DNA from: Parasphingorhabdus cellanae
Lineage (GTDB): Bacteria; Pseudomonadota; Alphaproteobacteria; Sphingomonadales; Sphingomonadaceae
Assembly: GCF_017498565.1 (NCBI RefSeq)
Contig: NZ_CP071794.1
Location: forward strand, 744,001-808,000
DNA: 64,000 nucleotides
Direction: 5' to 3'
Shown here: in pieces, positions 44,586-54,903 of the stretch
Layout of the letters: the number at the start of each line of letters is the position of its first letter
Numbering within the stretch: position 1 is the stretch's first letter
The notes under the pieces: model-generated
The model's input: only the letters and a program-made list of their open reading frames with translations
Databases searched by the model: none
Told to the model about the DNA's origin: nothing
Position numbers and translations under genes: made by a program

Positions 44586-44734
44586 TTTAAAACCCTAGCA
44601 AAGATGGGACCTATTGGGAAAGTGCCTTGGTTTTCGCTCTTTCGTACCATCGCAGCGGCCATTTTTTCCGCCCATTAACAATCTGTTATCCAAAACCGCA
44701 TAAGAAAGTTCCTCACTCTAATACGGGGAATGGA

Positions 44735-45946
44735 ATGGCGAACGCCGCCTATCAGGACAGCTATACCGTTTCACCGGACATTCCCGATATCGGCAAAGAC
44801 GAAGTCGCGCGCAAACTGATGCTCGACGGGCTGGAGCGGCGGATTGCCGGACAGCTTAGCGTTATCATACCGGTCGCCGTGATCGGATGGATAGCGAGCC
44901 TGACCGATAACCGCGCCCTATGGATGTTTCTGGGCCTGCAAATAGTGGCACAGCTGGCCATTGCCGGCACATCGCAATGGCTGCGCCGTGCCGTTGAGGC
45001 GGGCAAAAGCGCTGCGATCCGCAAAAGCCTGTGGATGGTCGCCGAGGCATCCAGCGGCATCATATGGGCCGCGATGATGCTCGACGTCGGGACGCTGATT
45101 GGCGGATCGGATGCGGTGCTGACCACCTGGGTCACGATATTGGTGACCATGGTCGTATCCGTCCTGCTCGCCGCGCCGATTGCCGGCATTGCTTTCCCGC
45201 TGCTTGGCGGATTTACGGCGGCGGTCGTCGCGGGGATATGGCTGTTTGGCAAGGATTTCAGCAGTTTTGCCGAACTCGCACTGGCCTTCATGTGTATCGC
45301 CCTGTTCATCATTGCCAAGGCGGTCAATCTTCAGGCGCATAAAAGCTGCCATGACGGGATTGAGGTCGAACGGCTGAGCCAGCGGCTGGCGGAAGAGCTG
45401 CGACGCACGTCGTGGCTATCACAGCATGACAGAATGACCGGCCTGTTGAACCGCTCCGCCCTGCACGAACGCATTGCGGAACTCGGAAATATCCCGACCC
45501 CCCTGATCCTGCTCGATATCGACCATTTCAAACAGGTCAACGACAGCTATGGCCACGGCCAGGGCGACGAGGTGATCGCCGCTGTGAGCGCCTGTATCCG
45601 CGAAACACTGGACAAAACGGCGCCCGATGCCCTGGCCGCGCGCTGGGGCGGTGAGGAATTTATTATCGCCCTGCCCGACTGCAATGCGCCCGACCATCAA
45701 GCAGATGCCGCCGAAATCGCAGAAACCCTGCGCAGCGCGGTGGCGAAACTGACGCATCCGGACTGGCCCGCGCGGCTGCGGGTCACTGGCTCGCTTGGTG
45801 TAGCATATGGCCCTGCGAGCGCCTTTTCCGCTATGTTCAAGAGCGCGGACAGTGCGATGTATGACGCCAAGGAACAAGGCCGGAACCGGGTTGTCTGTGC
45901 GGATGATCGGAACGGCAAAGTCATAAAACCCGCCCGCGCAGCTTGA
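44735..45946 (+). CDS. Membrane diguanylate cyclase (GGDEF)
   Basis: A diguanylate cyclase of 403 residues that makes c-di-GMP. Five to six membrane helices occupy about residues 40-200, followed by a short coiled linker and a GGDEF domain with the active-site loop RWGGEEF and the metal region LILLDIDHFKQVNDSYGHGQG. The inhibitory RxxD site five residues before the motif is absent (KTAPDALAA), so product inhibition through the I-site is unlikely. ATG 44735 with GGGGAATGG is preferred to an upstream start at 44627. Confidence 0.94.
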   Translation: MANAAYQDSYTVSPDIPDIGKDEVARKLMLDGLERRIAGQLSVIIPVAVIGWIASLTDNRALWMFLGLQIVAQLAIAGTSQWLRRAVEAGKSAAIRKSLWMVAEASSGIIWAAMMLDVGTLIGGSDAVLTTWVTILVTMVVSVLLAAPIAGIAFPLLGGFTAAVVAGIWLFGKDFSSFAELALAFMCIALFIIAKAVNLQAHKSCHDGIEVERLSQRLAEELRRTSWLSQHDRMTGLLNRSALHERIAELGNIPTPLILLDIDHFKQVNDSYGHGQGDEVIAAVSACIRETLDKTAPDALAARWGGEEFIIALPDCNAPDHQADAAEIAETLRSAVAKLTHPDWPARLRVTGSLGVAYGPASAFSAMFKSADSAMYDAKEQGRNRVVCADDRNGKVIKPARAA

Positions 45947-46047
45947 GCATCGGCCAGAGCATCGGCGCGATCCCTATAGGCACCAAACCCCCTATTCATA
46001 GTCGGCTCACGCGCGCCTAGCTATGCTGCATCGCTATGGAGACCATC

Positions 46048-46590
46048 ATGAAACTATCCGCCAAACTAAAGCTCTCGCTTAGCCTGATATCCTTTGCCCT
46101 GATCAGCGCCTGCGGTGGCAAGCCCGGACCCGTCGGCAATAGCGCGGTGCCAGAGCCCGCCAAGGCGGTGGAACTGGATCGCTATCTCGGCAAATGGTTT
46201 GAAATGGCGCGCTATGAAGCGCCGTTTCAAAAAGGCTGCGACGGCGTGACCGCCGACTATTCCCTGCGCGATGACGGCAAGATCAAGGTCATCAACAGCT
46301 GCACCAAAGAAGGCAAGACCACCACCGCCAACGGCAAGGCGAAAATCGTCGAGGGCAGCCGGAATGCGAAGCTGAAAGTCTCTTTTTTCGGCCCCTTTTA
46401 CGGCGATTACTGGGTGCTGGACCGGGCGGAAGATTATAGCTGGGCGATTGTCGGCGAACCCAGCGGGCGCTACCTGTGGATGCTCACCCGTCAGGCGCAG
46501 CCCGAGCCGCAAGTGCGTGCCCGGATTGAGGCGCGGGTGAGAGAGCTTGGCTATGACTGGAATTTGGTGAGGGTTACGGATCAAGGTTGA
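46048..46590 (+). CDS. blc: Lipocalin lipoprotein (Blc-like)
   Basis: A bacterial lipocalin of about 180 residues, anchored to the outer membrane in relatives and binding lysophospholipids or other lipids. The signal ends at ISACGGK. Lipocalin motifs are present: LDRYLGKWFEMARYEAPFQ (GxW), SFFGPFYGDYWVLDRAEDYSW and the third segment GEPSGRYLWMLTR. GGAG at 46039 fits the ATG at 46048 rather than 46036. It is convergent with a surface-lipoprotein gene. Confidence 0.93.
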   Translation: MKLSAKLKLSLSLISFALISACGGKPGPVGNSAVPEPAKAVELDRYLGKWFEMARYEAPFQKGCDGVTADYSLRDDGKIKVINSCTKEGKTTTANGKAKIVEGSRNAKLKVSFFGPFYGDYWVLDRAEDYSWAIVGEPSGRYLWMLTRQAQPEPQVRARIEARVRELGYDWNLVRVTDQG

Positions 46591-46697
46591 TTTTGCTAAT
46601 TTTGATGGCGCACATCAGGTTCGCGCGACCGGCTACAGTTACCAGAGTAACGCGACACGAAGACTGCTCGCTGGCCAAAAAAACTCAGTGCTAGCCG

Positions 46698-47732
46698 CTA
46701 AGGTTCGAGCCAACCGCTCACGGTGCCCTGAATGACAAGATCAACATCATTTACCGATACCGCATTGGGTTCTGGCCGAAAATAGCTGAAAGCCAAACCA
46801 TATTCGCCGCCGAATGGGCCAAACAAAGCACCGTTTAGTGCTGTTACCCCCCCGAAACTACCACCGTTCGGTAAGATTGTGCCTGACAGCGTAAGAAGCT
46901 CCAAACCCATTGTTGATTGCCCGGTAAATCCACCAAGGTCAATGGTATTTCCCTCCCGCGTTCCAATAAAATCGATTTCTATCGTTGCGCTACCATTGAA
47001 GGGAGAAACCTTGAGCTGGACGCTTCTCGCGTCAAGTTCATACTCCTGAAAAACGCCGTTTTCCTTTACTAGCGCAACCCCAGTAATATCAAAGGGGTTA
47101 TAGGTCAGACTGGACTGATTGAGCGCGTCCGCAATAGGTGTCGGAGCACCCAAAACACAGCTTGTTTTTGTTGACTGATCTGCATTGACACCATTTAATA
47201 ATGTTTCTGAAACTCGAAGATATTCGACCGGAGCATCACTGTTCAACAGCGTGCTCACCGGTCGAGTCTGAATCAATGAAAAGCTGTCGGTCCGATTGTC
47301 AAAAGCCGCCGGTTTTTCATATTGTATGACAAGCGCCGTTTGGGAAATCTGATCAGACAATGCGAAGGTTTCCGATAGCAATGTTCGGTCCCTGACGCGA
47401 TAAGTTTCGCTGGATTCCAGAAAAGCGATGAGGCCATTGTCGGCAAATTCTGCTAGTGCAGCTGGCGCCGAGTTAGACAGAAAATATCCATGACAAGCTG
47501 CGAAATAGCGACGATCACCGGTTAATGCCGAAAAACGGGTATTATTGTCAGTAACCAACGTTGTCGTCGGTGTTGGGGTCGGTGCCGGGGTTGGGGCAGG
47601 TGTAGGTGTTGGCGTCGGGGTGGGGCTTGGTGTCGATGGCAGAGTAACCGGAGGCGAACTCGAAGAACTGCCTCCTCCACAACTAGCCAATGCCGTTGAT
47701 AACAGCAATGCTGGAACAAGTTTTACTTTCAC
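46698..47732 (-). CDS. Surface lipoprotein with Pro-Thr linker and TbpB-like barrel
   Basis: A 344-residue lipoprotein, starting with GTG (AGGGG 8 nt upstream). The signal is followed by CGGGSSSSS, then a Pro-Thr repeat linker (about residues 28-58, TPTPTPAPTPAPTPTPT). A mixed domain follows, and the last 120 residues are strand-rich with ALNGALFGPFGGEYGLAFSY and VIQGTVSGW, which resemble the C-terminal barrel of transferrin-binding-protein-like (Slam-dependent) lipoproteins. Such proteins are often displayed outside the cell. The ligand is unknown. Confidence 0.78.
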   Translation of the reverse strand: MKVKLVPALLLSTALASCGGGSSSSSPPVTLPSTPSPTPTPTPTPAPTPAPTPTPTTTLVTDNNTRFSALTGDRRYFAACHGYFLSNSAPAALAEFADNGLIAFLESSETYRVRDRTLLSETFALSDQISQTALVIQYEKPAAFDNRTDSFSLIQTRPVSTLLNSDAPVEYLRVSETLLNGVNADQSTKTSCVLGAPTPIADALNQSSLTYNPFDITGVALVKENGVFQEYELDARSVQLKVSPFNGSATIEIDFIGTREGNTIDLGGFTGQSTMGLELLTLSGTILPNGGSFGGVTALNGALFGPFGGEYGLAFSYFRPEPNAVSVNDVDLVIQGTVSGWLEP

Positions 47733-47924
47733 GAAATACGCCCCTTTATTAGTATAGTTTGTTTAGTTCCGAGGTTCAAACCAGTCAACAGCAATAGTGC
47801 GTTATATTCGTTGATAGTATCTACCGCTCAAGTCAAAATCATAGCGCTACCTCGTGAGACTGTCGCTGCTAACAAACTCATGAACTGGCAGACAAATCGT
47901 CCCGGCCTTTTATAAAGCTTCCAA

Positions 47925-48824
47925 TCACAACCCACCCCGAAACTCCGCATAAGCCGCCATCACATCCGCAGCCCCTTCGGTCTGCGGATAATGGCCCAGA
48001 TGGTCCAGCCGCCATGCAGGCACCTCCGGGTTCAGTGCCGCGACCGCGTCGACCAGATGGCCGCCGGAGACCGGGTCCTGGGTGCCGTTTATCAGCGCGA
48101 TCGGGCATGGCGGGTGGGTCAGCTGGGCTTCCCAGCGGGGGCCGTGGGTGCGGCGGTCGGCGATATAGTGGAGCAGCTTATGCTGCAGCCGGTGGCCGCC
48201 ATTTGTGCGGATGACGGCCCAATAGGCGTCGAGTTCCGCTGCGCCGGGCTGCGTATCCTTGCCGAAAACCTCGCTAAAGCTTTTGCCGAAACGCTCCCGG
48301 TTCATCAGGCGCACGAACAGCCAACCAAAGGGTCCGGTGAGCAGCTTTTGAATAGGCCGCGCGCGATGCTGCGCGGGGAGCAGGCCGCCGTTGAGAAAGG
48401 CGCAGCTCAGCAATTCGTGCGCCATCTTGCCCTCGCCCTGCCGCGCGAGCAATTCCTGCCCCGGGCTGACGCCATAATCATGGACGAGCAGATGAAAACC
48501 CTGACCCAATAAAGTCTCGGCCAGATAGGCCGCGAGATCACTCTGTTCCTGCAGATCATAAGGATGCCGCGTCGGCTTGTCGGAAAAGCCAAAGCCCAGA
48601 AAATCAAACGCCACCACCCGATAGCGCGCGGTGAGCTCCGCCCACATCGGCAGCCAGTCGAGACTGGAGGTCGGAAAGCCGTGGAGCAGGAGAAGCGGCG
48701 GCGCGGATGGGTCGCCACCGGTGCGGACGAATATCTGGTGGCCCTGCCAGTCGACAAATTGTCCGTCTTTGCGCCATTGCTCTACGCTTTGCGGGGTGAT
48801 TGAGGCGGGGTTCTCAATGGTCAT
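47925..48824 (-). CDS. Alpha/beta hydrolase, MEST/haloalkane-dehalogenase-like
   Basis: An alpha/beta hydrolase of about 299 residues. LLLHGFPTSSLDWLPM is the oxyanion region, LVHDYGVSPGQELLAR the nucleophile region (Asp as in epoxide hydrolases and haloalkane dehalogenases), NGTQDPVSGG the acid and LDHLGHYPQTEG the histidine. The cap region (CAFLNGGLLPAQHRARPIQK) resembles animal MEST proteins rather than typical dehalogenases. ATG 48824 with AGGGA is chosen over 48911. The substrate is unknown. Confidence 0.88.
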   Translation of the reverse strand: MTIENPASITPQSVEQWRKDGQFVDWQGHQIFVRTGGDPSAPPLLLLHGFPTSSLDWLPMWAELTARYRVVAFDFLGFGFSDKPTRHPYDLQEQSDLAAYLAETLLGQGFHLLVHDYGVSPGQELLARQGEGKMAHELLSCAFLNGGLLPAQHRARPIQKLLTGPFGWLFVRLMNRERFGKSFSEVFGKDTQPGAAELDAYWAVIRTNGGHRLQHKLLHYIADRRTHGPRWEAQLTHPPCPIALINGTQDPVSGGHLVDAVAALNPEVPAWRLDHLGHYPQTEGAADVMAAYAEFRGGL

Positions 48825-48920
48825 GATACTTGGTTCCCTGTTATCCGGTTGCGGCGCTGTGTCGCAGCTCACCACAAGGAACCCTTGCAACGCTAGGCTG
48901 GATTTAGGCACGTGTCAAAA

Positions 48921-49799
48921 TCAGCGTAGCCGCTTGAATCCTCTGCCCACAATTGCCCAAAAAAGCTCGCTGCTCACGTTCGCCATTAATCGGGAAGATT
49001 TCGAGTCTTTGATTTGGCGGCACTCGTAGTCATCATCATGGAAGGTCAGGCATTTGAACTTTCGCGCCGCATATTCAATTTTGACCCAGCCATGCTTGTT
49101 ATCGCGATATTTGAATCGGGAAAAAATGACATAATTGCCGTAAGCCGAGTTGCGGCTGAGCAGTTGCGTGTCATAGACACTGCCAGGCAGGTAGCTATTC
49201 CATCCCCACGAACTGGCATCCGCTCTGATGATGGCATCTACCTGATTCATCGCCTGCTCCACGGCGCGATTGTCCGCCGCGTTGCCTTTGACAACGACAG
49301 CGGTGGTCAAATCCTCCCCCGGCACGCTGCTGGCATATAGCCGCTCCAACCTGGCGGCACGTAGCTTGGCACCCGCTTTCTCGGCCCGCGCAATCTCTAT
49401 CCGGCGCTCCTGCTCTGCGACTTCGGCGAGATAATATAAGCGGTCCAGCTCGTCCGCCCGCGCCTGCTCAATACGCCGCCTGTTCTCGGCCTTGGCGTGC
49501 TCAACTCGCGCCTCTTCCATCAACGCTTCATGCTTGCGATCCCGGTCTGCTTTTTCTTCCGGGAATGCCTGGTCGCGAAGTTCCTGCAGCCGTGTGGCAA
49601 AAGATTTTCCTGAGCAAAGTGACCGCAGACCAAAGCGCGCGGTTGAGACGGCAGGTCCCGGCCCTCTAACCGCATCGCGAAATGCCGTGTCGAATTCGCT
49701 TTGCGGTATGCAGGTCCGTTCGTCTTCTGCCTTAGCTGTCACTGGATGTATCAAAAGCCCAAGACTGACAAACAGACTTGCGCGTACAGATTTTATCAT
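48921..49799 (-). CDS. Exported coiled-coil protein of unknown function
   Basis: A 292-residue exported protein. A signal peptide (LFVSLGLLIHPVTAKAED) is followed by a domain with two cysteines, a long Glu/Arg/Ala-rich helix (about residues 80-150, with repeats such as AEVAEQERRIEIARAEKAGA) likely to be a coiled coil, and a C-terminal globular domain with KFKCLTFHDDDYECRQI. No family recognised. The gene is isolated between the MEST-like and HEAT-like genes. Confidence 0.78.
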   Translation of the reverse strand: MIKSVRASLFVSLGLLIHPVTAKAEDERTCIPQSEFDTAFRDAVRGPGPAVSTARFGLRSLCSGKSFATRLQELRDQAFPEEKADRDRKHEALMEEARVEHAKAENRRRIEQARADELDRLYYLAEVAEQERRIEIARAEKAGAKLRAARLERLYASSVPGEDLTTAVVVKGNAADNRAVEQAMNQVDAIIRADASSWGWNSYLPGSVYDTQLLSRNSAYGNYVIFSRFKYRDNKHGWVKIEYAARKFKCLTFHDDDYECRQIKDSKSSRLMANVSSELFWAIVGRGFKRLR

Positions 49800-49980
49800 T
49801 GCCCACTCCCCCGAGTTTTGCTGTTGTTCGATAGGGCAGCGATCCCCACGATCGCTATAACGTTAAGAGCGTTCCCAATTTAATCAATGCAAAAATCAGA
49901 AGAAGCCTTTGAAATCGAAACAGCAATCGCTTCGCCACGGCCTGCAACAATATCCTGTATGGGATGCGCATTTGCCGGGT

Positions 49981-50511
49981 TCAGATATCCGCCAACACAT
50001 CGCCCAGCTGGCGCACCCGTGCGCGGACCGAGGCGGTGCTGTCTTTGGCCGCGGCGCGCGCGGCATCGCGGGCGGCCGTGCCATATTCCGGGTGCTGGAC
50101 AGCGATCCGGCATAGCGCGTCCACCGACCAGGCGCGCAGGAACGGCCGGTCATGATGAAGCAGCGGCGTGAGCCAGCGATCCATGGTTGCTGCGCCGTCG
50201 GCGGAGAAGCTGAGATAGGCCGCGCTCTGACAGATATGCAGCTGCGCCTGCCAGTATCGGATCGCCGGAATTTCATCCCACAAGGCTTCGCTCTGCGCCG
50301 CCGAAAGCACCTCCCCGCGTTCGAGCGCCGCCTTGATCAGCCAGGTTGCACCGCTCGACACATCCGCCTGATCATGCGCGGCGAGCGCGATCACTGCGTC
50401 GAGATAAGCGGCCTCGCCCCCATATTCGGCTTCAATCTCCCCCAGCATGCTGACCGCCCGGCCATCATAGACCTGAAGACGGGTGAGCAAGGCGGCGGCA
50501 GACAGGGCCAT
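49981..50511 (-). CDS. HEAT-repeat-like protein
   Basis: A 176-residue all-helical protein with repeating patterns such as GATWLIKAALERGE, FLRAWSVDALCRIA and STASVRARVRQLGDV, consistent with a short HEAT/armadillo array. No signal or membrane segment is present. It probably mediates a protein contact; no partner is evident. The gene is GC-richer than many neighbours and is followed by a REP-type repeat. Confidence 0.78.
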   Translation of the reverse strand: MALSAAALLTRLQVYDGRAVSMLGEIEAEYGGEAAYLDAVIALAAHDQADVSSGATWLIKAALERGEVLSAAQSEALWDEIPAIRYWQAQLHICQSAAYLSFSADGAATMDRWLTPLLHHDRPFLRAWSVDALCRIAVQHPEYGTAARDAARAAAKDSTASVRARVRQLGDVLADI

Positions 50512-50563
50512 GGGACAGGTTTACTCCGCTGGTTTGTTGCGTTTATCCAGTGATAGCATATTC

Positions 50564-50644
50564 CGTCATCCCGGACTTGATCCGGGATCCAGAATGTTGG
50601 TCGGTGTATTCCGCTCTGGATGCTGGATCAAGTTCAGCATGACG
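50564..50644. repeat. REP-type palindromic repeat
   Basis: CGTCATCCCGGACTTGATCC... at 50564-50593 pairs with an imperfect inverted copy at 50615-50644 (five differences in 30), and each arm is itself a near-palindrome (TCCCGGA-CTTGA-TCCGGGA). This matches the type of dispersed REP-like element common in alphaproteobacterial genomes. Confidence 0.75.
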
Positions 50645-50699
50645 AGTGATGATGTATGTCTCGTTCTTACCCACCGGCACAACTTTCACTTCGGCTACC

Positions 50700-50927
50700 T
50701 CATCCGTCACGCCGCCGACCAAATGCTAGAATGATCACGCCTATAATGATCAGAACGACCGCAATTCCGCCGTACATCGTGACCGCTTGCGCCTCGTAGA
50801 CCACCCCCTGAGCAGCGTCGAAATAGCGACCCTGCTCATTATAGGGCAAGCTTCGACGCTGCCAGAAAAGGACGCCGGGCACAGCTGCGGCGATCAACAG
50901 GAATATAGCTGTGAATCGCCTTAGCAT
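50700..50927 (-). CDS. Small two-helix membrane protein downstream of thiC
   Basis: A 75-residue protein with an N-terminal helix (FTAIFLLIAAAVPGVLFW) and a C-terminal one (YGGIAVVLIIIGVIILAFG) and a short polar linker containing RSLPYNEQGRYFDAA. GGAG at the thiC stop serves as its ribosome-binding site, so it is coupled to thiC. A role in thiamine metabolism is possible but unproven. A longer frame to 51113 overlaps thiC and is rejected. Confidence 0.7.
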   Translation of the reverse strand: MLRRFTAIFLLIAAAVPGVLFWQRRSLPYNEQGRYFDAAQGVVYEAQAVTMYGGIAVVLIIIGVIILAFGRRRDG

Positions 50928-50931
50928 CGCA

Positions 50932-52998
<2,067 letters not shown>

Positions 52999-53076
52999 TT
53001 AGTGCGGCTATCGCAGAAGGTCCAGCGAAGATTATCTATGGTAGCGATAGAAGCTGCGTGACGAAGCGCGAATTTC

Positions 53077-54207
53077 CTACCAGCCGGGGACGAAATATTT
53101 TGGCGGGACCGCACAGCCCCAGTAAAACCCCTGCCCGAAATCCGCGCCAAGCAAGCGCGCCTGCGCCAAATGATGTTTGGTTTCAATCCCTTCAATCACC
53201 GACCGCGCTTTACGACCACGGCAGAATTCCAGCATCGACGCCAGCAGGGAGATCGGGATATCGCCGTCATAGCAGGCATTGAAAATCGTCTTGTCGATCT
53301 TCAGCTCATCAAACGGGATTTTGGCAATACGCTCCAGATTGGCGAGACCGGTGCCATAATCATCGATCGATATCGAAAGGCCATGGCCCCGAAGGGCGTG
53401 ACAGACCGCAGCTAACCGATCAACATCAACCACGCGGGCCTCTTCAGTAATTTCCAACATGAGCTGGCCTGGCTTAATATCCGCATGCTTCAAACGGCTG
53501 ATCAGCGCGTCGACAAAGCGGCGGTATGTCATCATGATGGCGCTGCAGTTAAAAGATACCGGCACCGGCTTACCGCGCTTGGCCAAAGCTGTAGCAAGCT
53601 TGATCGATTCATCGACCACAACCAATGTCGCCTCAACCTCCACAGCCACGTCGACCAGATCGGAAAAGATGATCGCCGGATTGAGCGCGCGGCGTGTCTT
53701 CACCCGGGTCAGCGCCTCATAACCGACAATTTTATCGTTATCCAAAGACTGTTTGGATTGAAACTCAACCGACAGGTTCGGCAACAACCGGTCGGTTTCA
53801 ACCAGCGCGCAGACATAATCCAAGTCGTTGACGGTGTGACCACTAACATCCGCCATGCGTCCGATTAAATTGCACAATGTCGGCACAGCATATGGCTTTT
53901 GCAGGCGCTGCACGACGCTGGCCGCATCAAAGGCGAGTGCATCATCGCCGCTATCCTTGGGATTCGGTGTCAATATAACCGGCATCGATGGGCGCAATCC
54001 CGCAAAACGATCGAGCAGGCCATGGCCGTTTTCCCGCATGCTTTTAGGATCGACGACCAGCGCATCCGGTCCAAAGACCAGACTGGCTTCCTCATCCAGT
54101 TTCGAAAACACACAGGCGACCGCAATATCATGCGCCTCCAGATCGTCCTGCAAGGATCGGGAGAGCGCGTTTTCTTCTTCAACAATAATGACTTTGGCTG
54201 TGGACAT
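53077..54207 (-). CDS. EAL-domain c-di-GMP phosphodiesterase with receiver-like N-terminus
   Basis: A 376-residue protein. The first 125 residues resemble a response-regulator receiver (KVIIVEEENALSRSL, VVDPKSM, RLQKPY) but lack a clear acidic pocket, so it may not be phosphorylated. The EAL domain has the active residues: YEALTR, FNCSA (Asn), LEITEE, IDDYGTG, ELKIDK and IEGIET, ending in GQGFYWG. It would hydrolyse c-di-GMP. No kinase gene is adjacent. Confidence 0.9.
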   Translation of the reverse strand: MSTAKVIIVEEENALSRSLQDDLEAHDIAVACVFSKLDEEASLVFGPDALVVDPKSMRENGHGLLDRFAGLRPSMPVILTPNPKDSGDDALAFDAASVVQRLQKPYAVPTLCNLIGRMADVSGHTVNDLDYVCALVETDRLLPNLSVEFQSKQSLDNDKIVGYEALTRVKTRRALNPAIIFSDLVDVAVEVEATLVVVDESIKLATALAKRGKPVPVSFNCSAIMMTYRRFVDALISRLKHADIKPGQLMLEITEEARVVDVDRLAAVCHALRGHGLSISIDDYGTGLANLERIAKIPFDELKIDKTIFNACYDGDIPISLLASMLEFCRGRKARSVIEGIETKHHLAQARLLGADFGQGFYWGCAVPPKYFVPGW

Positions 54208-54322
54208 GACAGGACCTCAATAGGATGGATTTCAGCTCCAGCTGCGCTGGGCGAAAATTTGTTCAAATGGGTAGTGGGGGCGATTGGGCGCTGTCACATT
54301 AAGTCACAAGGCCCCATAGCTG

Positions 54323-54613
54323 CTACGCAGTTATTTTCTGATCGCGATATTCTTGCATATGGGTGATGCTTAAACCATTCATGCCGGAACGATGAATCGC
54401 CTGCTGCCAAGAGATCAGCTCTTCCAGCGACAAATTATAGCGCTCACACGCTTCATCAGTCGTTAGCAGTCCGCCATTTACGGCGGCGACAACCTCTGCT
54501 TTGCGCCGAACAACCCAACGGGTTGTGTCTGCTGGCGGCAAATCATGTTCGGCTAGCGCTTCCCCAAGCGGACCAATGACTCGTGTTGCTTTTGGTAGTA
54601 ATACGTCTTTCAT
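54323..54613 (-). CDS. sciP: CtrA inhibitor SciP (DUF1153)
   Basis: A 96-residue helix-turn-helix protein close to Caulobacter SciP, which binds CtrA-dependent promoters and blocks CtrA in G1 cells. Shared segments are RVIGPLGEAL, DLPPADTTRWVVRRKAEVVA, NGGLLTTDEACERYNLSLEEL and SWQQAIHRSGMNGL (each given in part). ATG 54613 with GAGG upstream is preferred to the longer 54760 start. Upstream lie two TTAA-N6-TTAA boxes, close to the CtrA-box form, which may place sciP under CtrA. Confidence 0.93.
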   Translation of the reverse strand: MKDVLLPKATRVIGPLGEALAEHDLPPADTTRWVVRRKAEVVAAVNGGLLTTDEACERYNLSLEELISWQQAIHRSGMNGLSITHMQEYRDQKITA

Positions 54614-54683
54614 ACGGAACCTCAATTCTGCCTTGCGGCGTTGCCCTGTTCCTATGCCCGACGCTGAAAATGGGCCGAGAATG

Positions 54684-54721
54684 TTAAGCCATTTTAAATT
54701 TATGTGGTTAACAACCCTTAA
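54684..54721. promoter_or_regulatory. Two CtrA-box-like sites upstream of sciP
   Basis: TTAA-GCCATT-TTAA (54684-54697) and TTAA-CAACCC-TTAA (54708-54721) lie 24 bp apart, some 70-110 bp upstream of the sciP ATG. The Caulobacter CtrA box is TTAA-N7-TTAA; these spacers have six bases, so binding is uncertain. Confidence 0.45.
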
Positions 54722-54903
54722 TGCGCGCGTTTTGTCGCAAGTGGCTTTTGGCGCAGCCAATAAGATGGATCTGGCCCCTGAAAAAGCGCGTATGACATCG
54801 CCAACAGCAACCGGATACGATGCTGTAAAGCCTGTTTGTTCGTGTGAATTATGGCTGCGCGATTGATATCAGCCAAAGCGCAGAATATATCAGGGCGTTA
54901 CGA

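Noticed and set aside
47545..47757. Val-Gly repeat frame opposite the lipoprotein linker
   Set aside because: Antisense of the Pro-Thr repeats; the lipoprotein frame has signal, ribosome-binding site and domains.
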